DNA from: RSA11 sp036564135
GTDB lineage: Bacteria > Actinomycetota > Thermoleophilia > Solirubrobacterales > 70-9
Length of the DNA stretch: 32,743 nucleotides
Direction of reading: 5' to 3'
Assembly (NCBI GenBank): GCA_036564135.1
Contig: DATCLC010000070.1
Coordinates: 1 to 32,743, forward strand
In this document: piece by piece, positions 32,213 through 32,743 of the stretch
How positions within the stretch are numbered: the first letter of the stretch is position 1
How the letters are laid out: each line of letters begins with the position of its first letter
The notes under the pieces: model-generated
The model's database searches: none
What the model saw: the letters and a program-made list of their open reading frames with translations, nothing else
Told to the model about the DNA's origin: nothing
Translations under genes and position numbers: made by a program

Positions 32213-32743
32213 TCAGCCGCCCATGTGCCGGGCGATCACCACGCGCTGGATCTCGTTCGTGCCCTCGTAGATCTGGGTGATCTTGGCGTCGCGCATCATC
32301 CGCTCGACCGGGTACTCGTTGACGTAGCCGTAGCCGCCCAGGATCTGCACCGCCTCGGTCGTCACCTCCATCGCCGTGTCCGAGGCGAACAGCTTCGCCA
32401 TCGAGCTGTGCATCCCCAGCTGCGGGTCGTCGCGGTCGGCCAGCGCGCACGCCTTGTAGAGCAGCTCGCGCGCCGCCGACGTCTTCGTCTGCATCTCGGC
32501 GAGCTTGAACTGGATCGCCTGCAGCTCGATGATCGGCTTGCCGAACGCCACGCGCTCCTTGGCGTAGCCGAGCGCGTAGTCGATCGCGCCCTGCGCGATG
32601 CCCACGGCCTGCGCGGCGGCGCCCAAGCGGGTGCGCTCGAGCGTGCCGAGCGCGACGCGCATGCCGCGCCCGACCTCGCCCACCACGTTCTCGTGCGGCA
32701 CGCGCACGTTCTCCAGCACCGGCTGGCCCGTGGGCGAGCCGTG
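32213..32743 (-). CDS. Acyl-CoA dehydrogenase, C-terminal part (cut by window edge)
   Basis: The last 176 residues of a FAD-dependent acyl-CoA dehydrogenase; the frame stays open to the window edge, so the N-terminal half lies outside. Visible features are VLENVRVPHENVVGEVGRGM (domain boundary, quoted core ENVRVPHENVVG), RTRLGAAAQAVGIAQGA, KERVAFGKPI, QILGGYGY and IYEGTNEIQR, whose Glu is the catalytic base of the short/medium-chain and butyryl-CoA group. It catalyses alpha,beta-desaturation of acyl-CoA in fatty-acid or branched-chain breakdown; chain length cannot be set from this part. Confidence 0.92.
   Translation of the reverse strand, partial: HGSPTGQPVLENVRVPHENVVGEVGRGMRVALGTLERTRLGAAAQAVGIAQGAIDYALGYAKERVAFGKPIIELQAIQFKLAEMQTKTSAARELLYKACALADRDDPQLGMHSSMAKLFASDTAMEVTTEAVQILGGYGYVNEYPVERMMRDAKITQIYEGTNEIQRVVIARHMGG

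Noticed and set aside
1..32743. Insertion sequences, integrases, CRISPR arrays, rRNA genes
   Set aside because: No transposase or integrase motifs, no regularly spaced short repeats and no rRNA-like stretches were seen.

Overview
The window is about 33 kb of high-GC DNA with closely packed genes and no mobile elements, CRISPR arrays or rRNA genes. It looks chromosomal and most likely comes from an actinobacterium of the Thermoleophilia (Solirubrobacterales/Gaiellales-like) type. That placement is inferred from base composition, many GTG/TTG starts, several apparently leaderless genes, a Streptomyces-like PHO box and overall gene content; no 16S gene is present to confirm it.

The core (about 2.0-22.6 kb) is a large L-rhamnose island. 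On the minus strand are two secreted enzymes: a BNR-propeller protein with a discoidin-like carbohydrate-binding domain (candidate polysaccharide lyase) and a GH78 alpha-L-rhamnosidase. Divergent from them is lutABC (L-lactate oxidation). Next comes one long operon: a DeoR-family regulator, an ABC sugar importer (rhaT-P-Q-S), an arabinose/fucose-isomerase-like protein, rhaM, rhaB, rhaI and the fused aldolase/dehydrogenase rhaEW. Read together the genes give a complete route: polymer degradation outside the cell, uptake, mutarotation, isomerisation, phosphorylation, cleavage to DHAP and L-lactaldehyde, oxidation to L-lactate, then to pyruvate by LutABC. A shared AACGAACA/TGTTCGTT motif lies in both control regions (about 7.26-7.34 kb and 10.28-10.35 kb) and probably binds the DeoR regulator.

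The flanks are housekeeping or unrelated: ytoQ and a stand-alone TrpB2-type tryptophan synthase beta chain on the left; on the right tRNA-Ser(GGA), nicotinate phosphoribosyltransferase, tadA, a secreted subtilisin-like protease, a universal stress protein, a phosphotriesterase-family hydrolase, a membrane-anchored sulfatase, a cyclophilin, a small unknown protein, an alkaline phosphatase behind a PHO box, and the C-terminal part of an acyl-CoA dehydrogenase cut by the window edge.

Points most worth a second look: rhaB has no usual start codon and appears to begin at ATC; an uncharacterised AraA/FucI-like isomerase sits inside a rhamnose operon that already has rhaI; a perfect 10-bp-arm operator palindrome joins polymer breakdown and lactate oxidation to the rhamnose regulon; a 60-bp tandem hairpin repeat lies between two convergent genes; and the GH78 enzyme appears to have a discoidin-like domain inserted in its N-terminal half.
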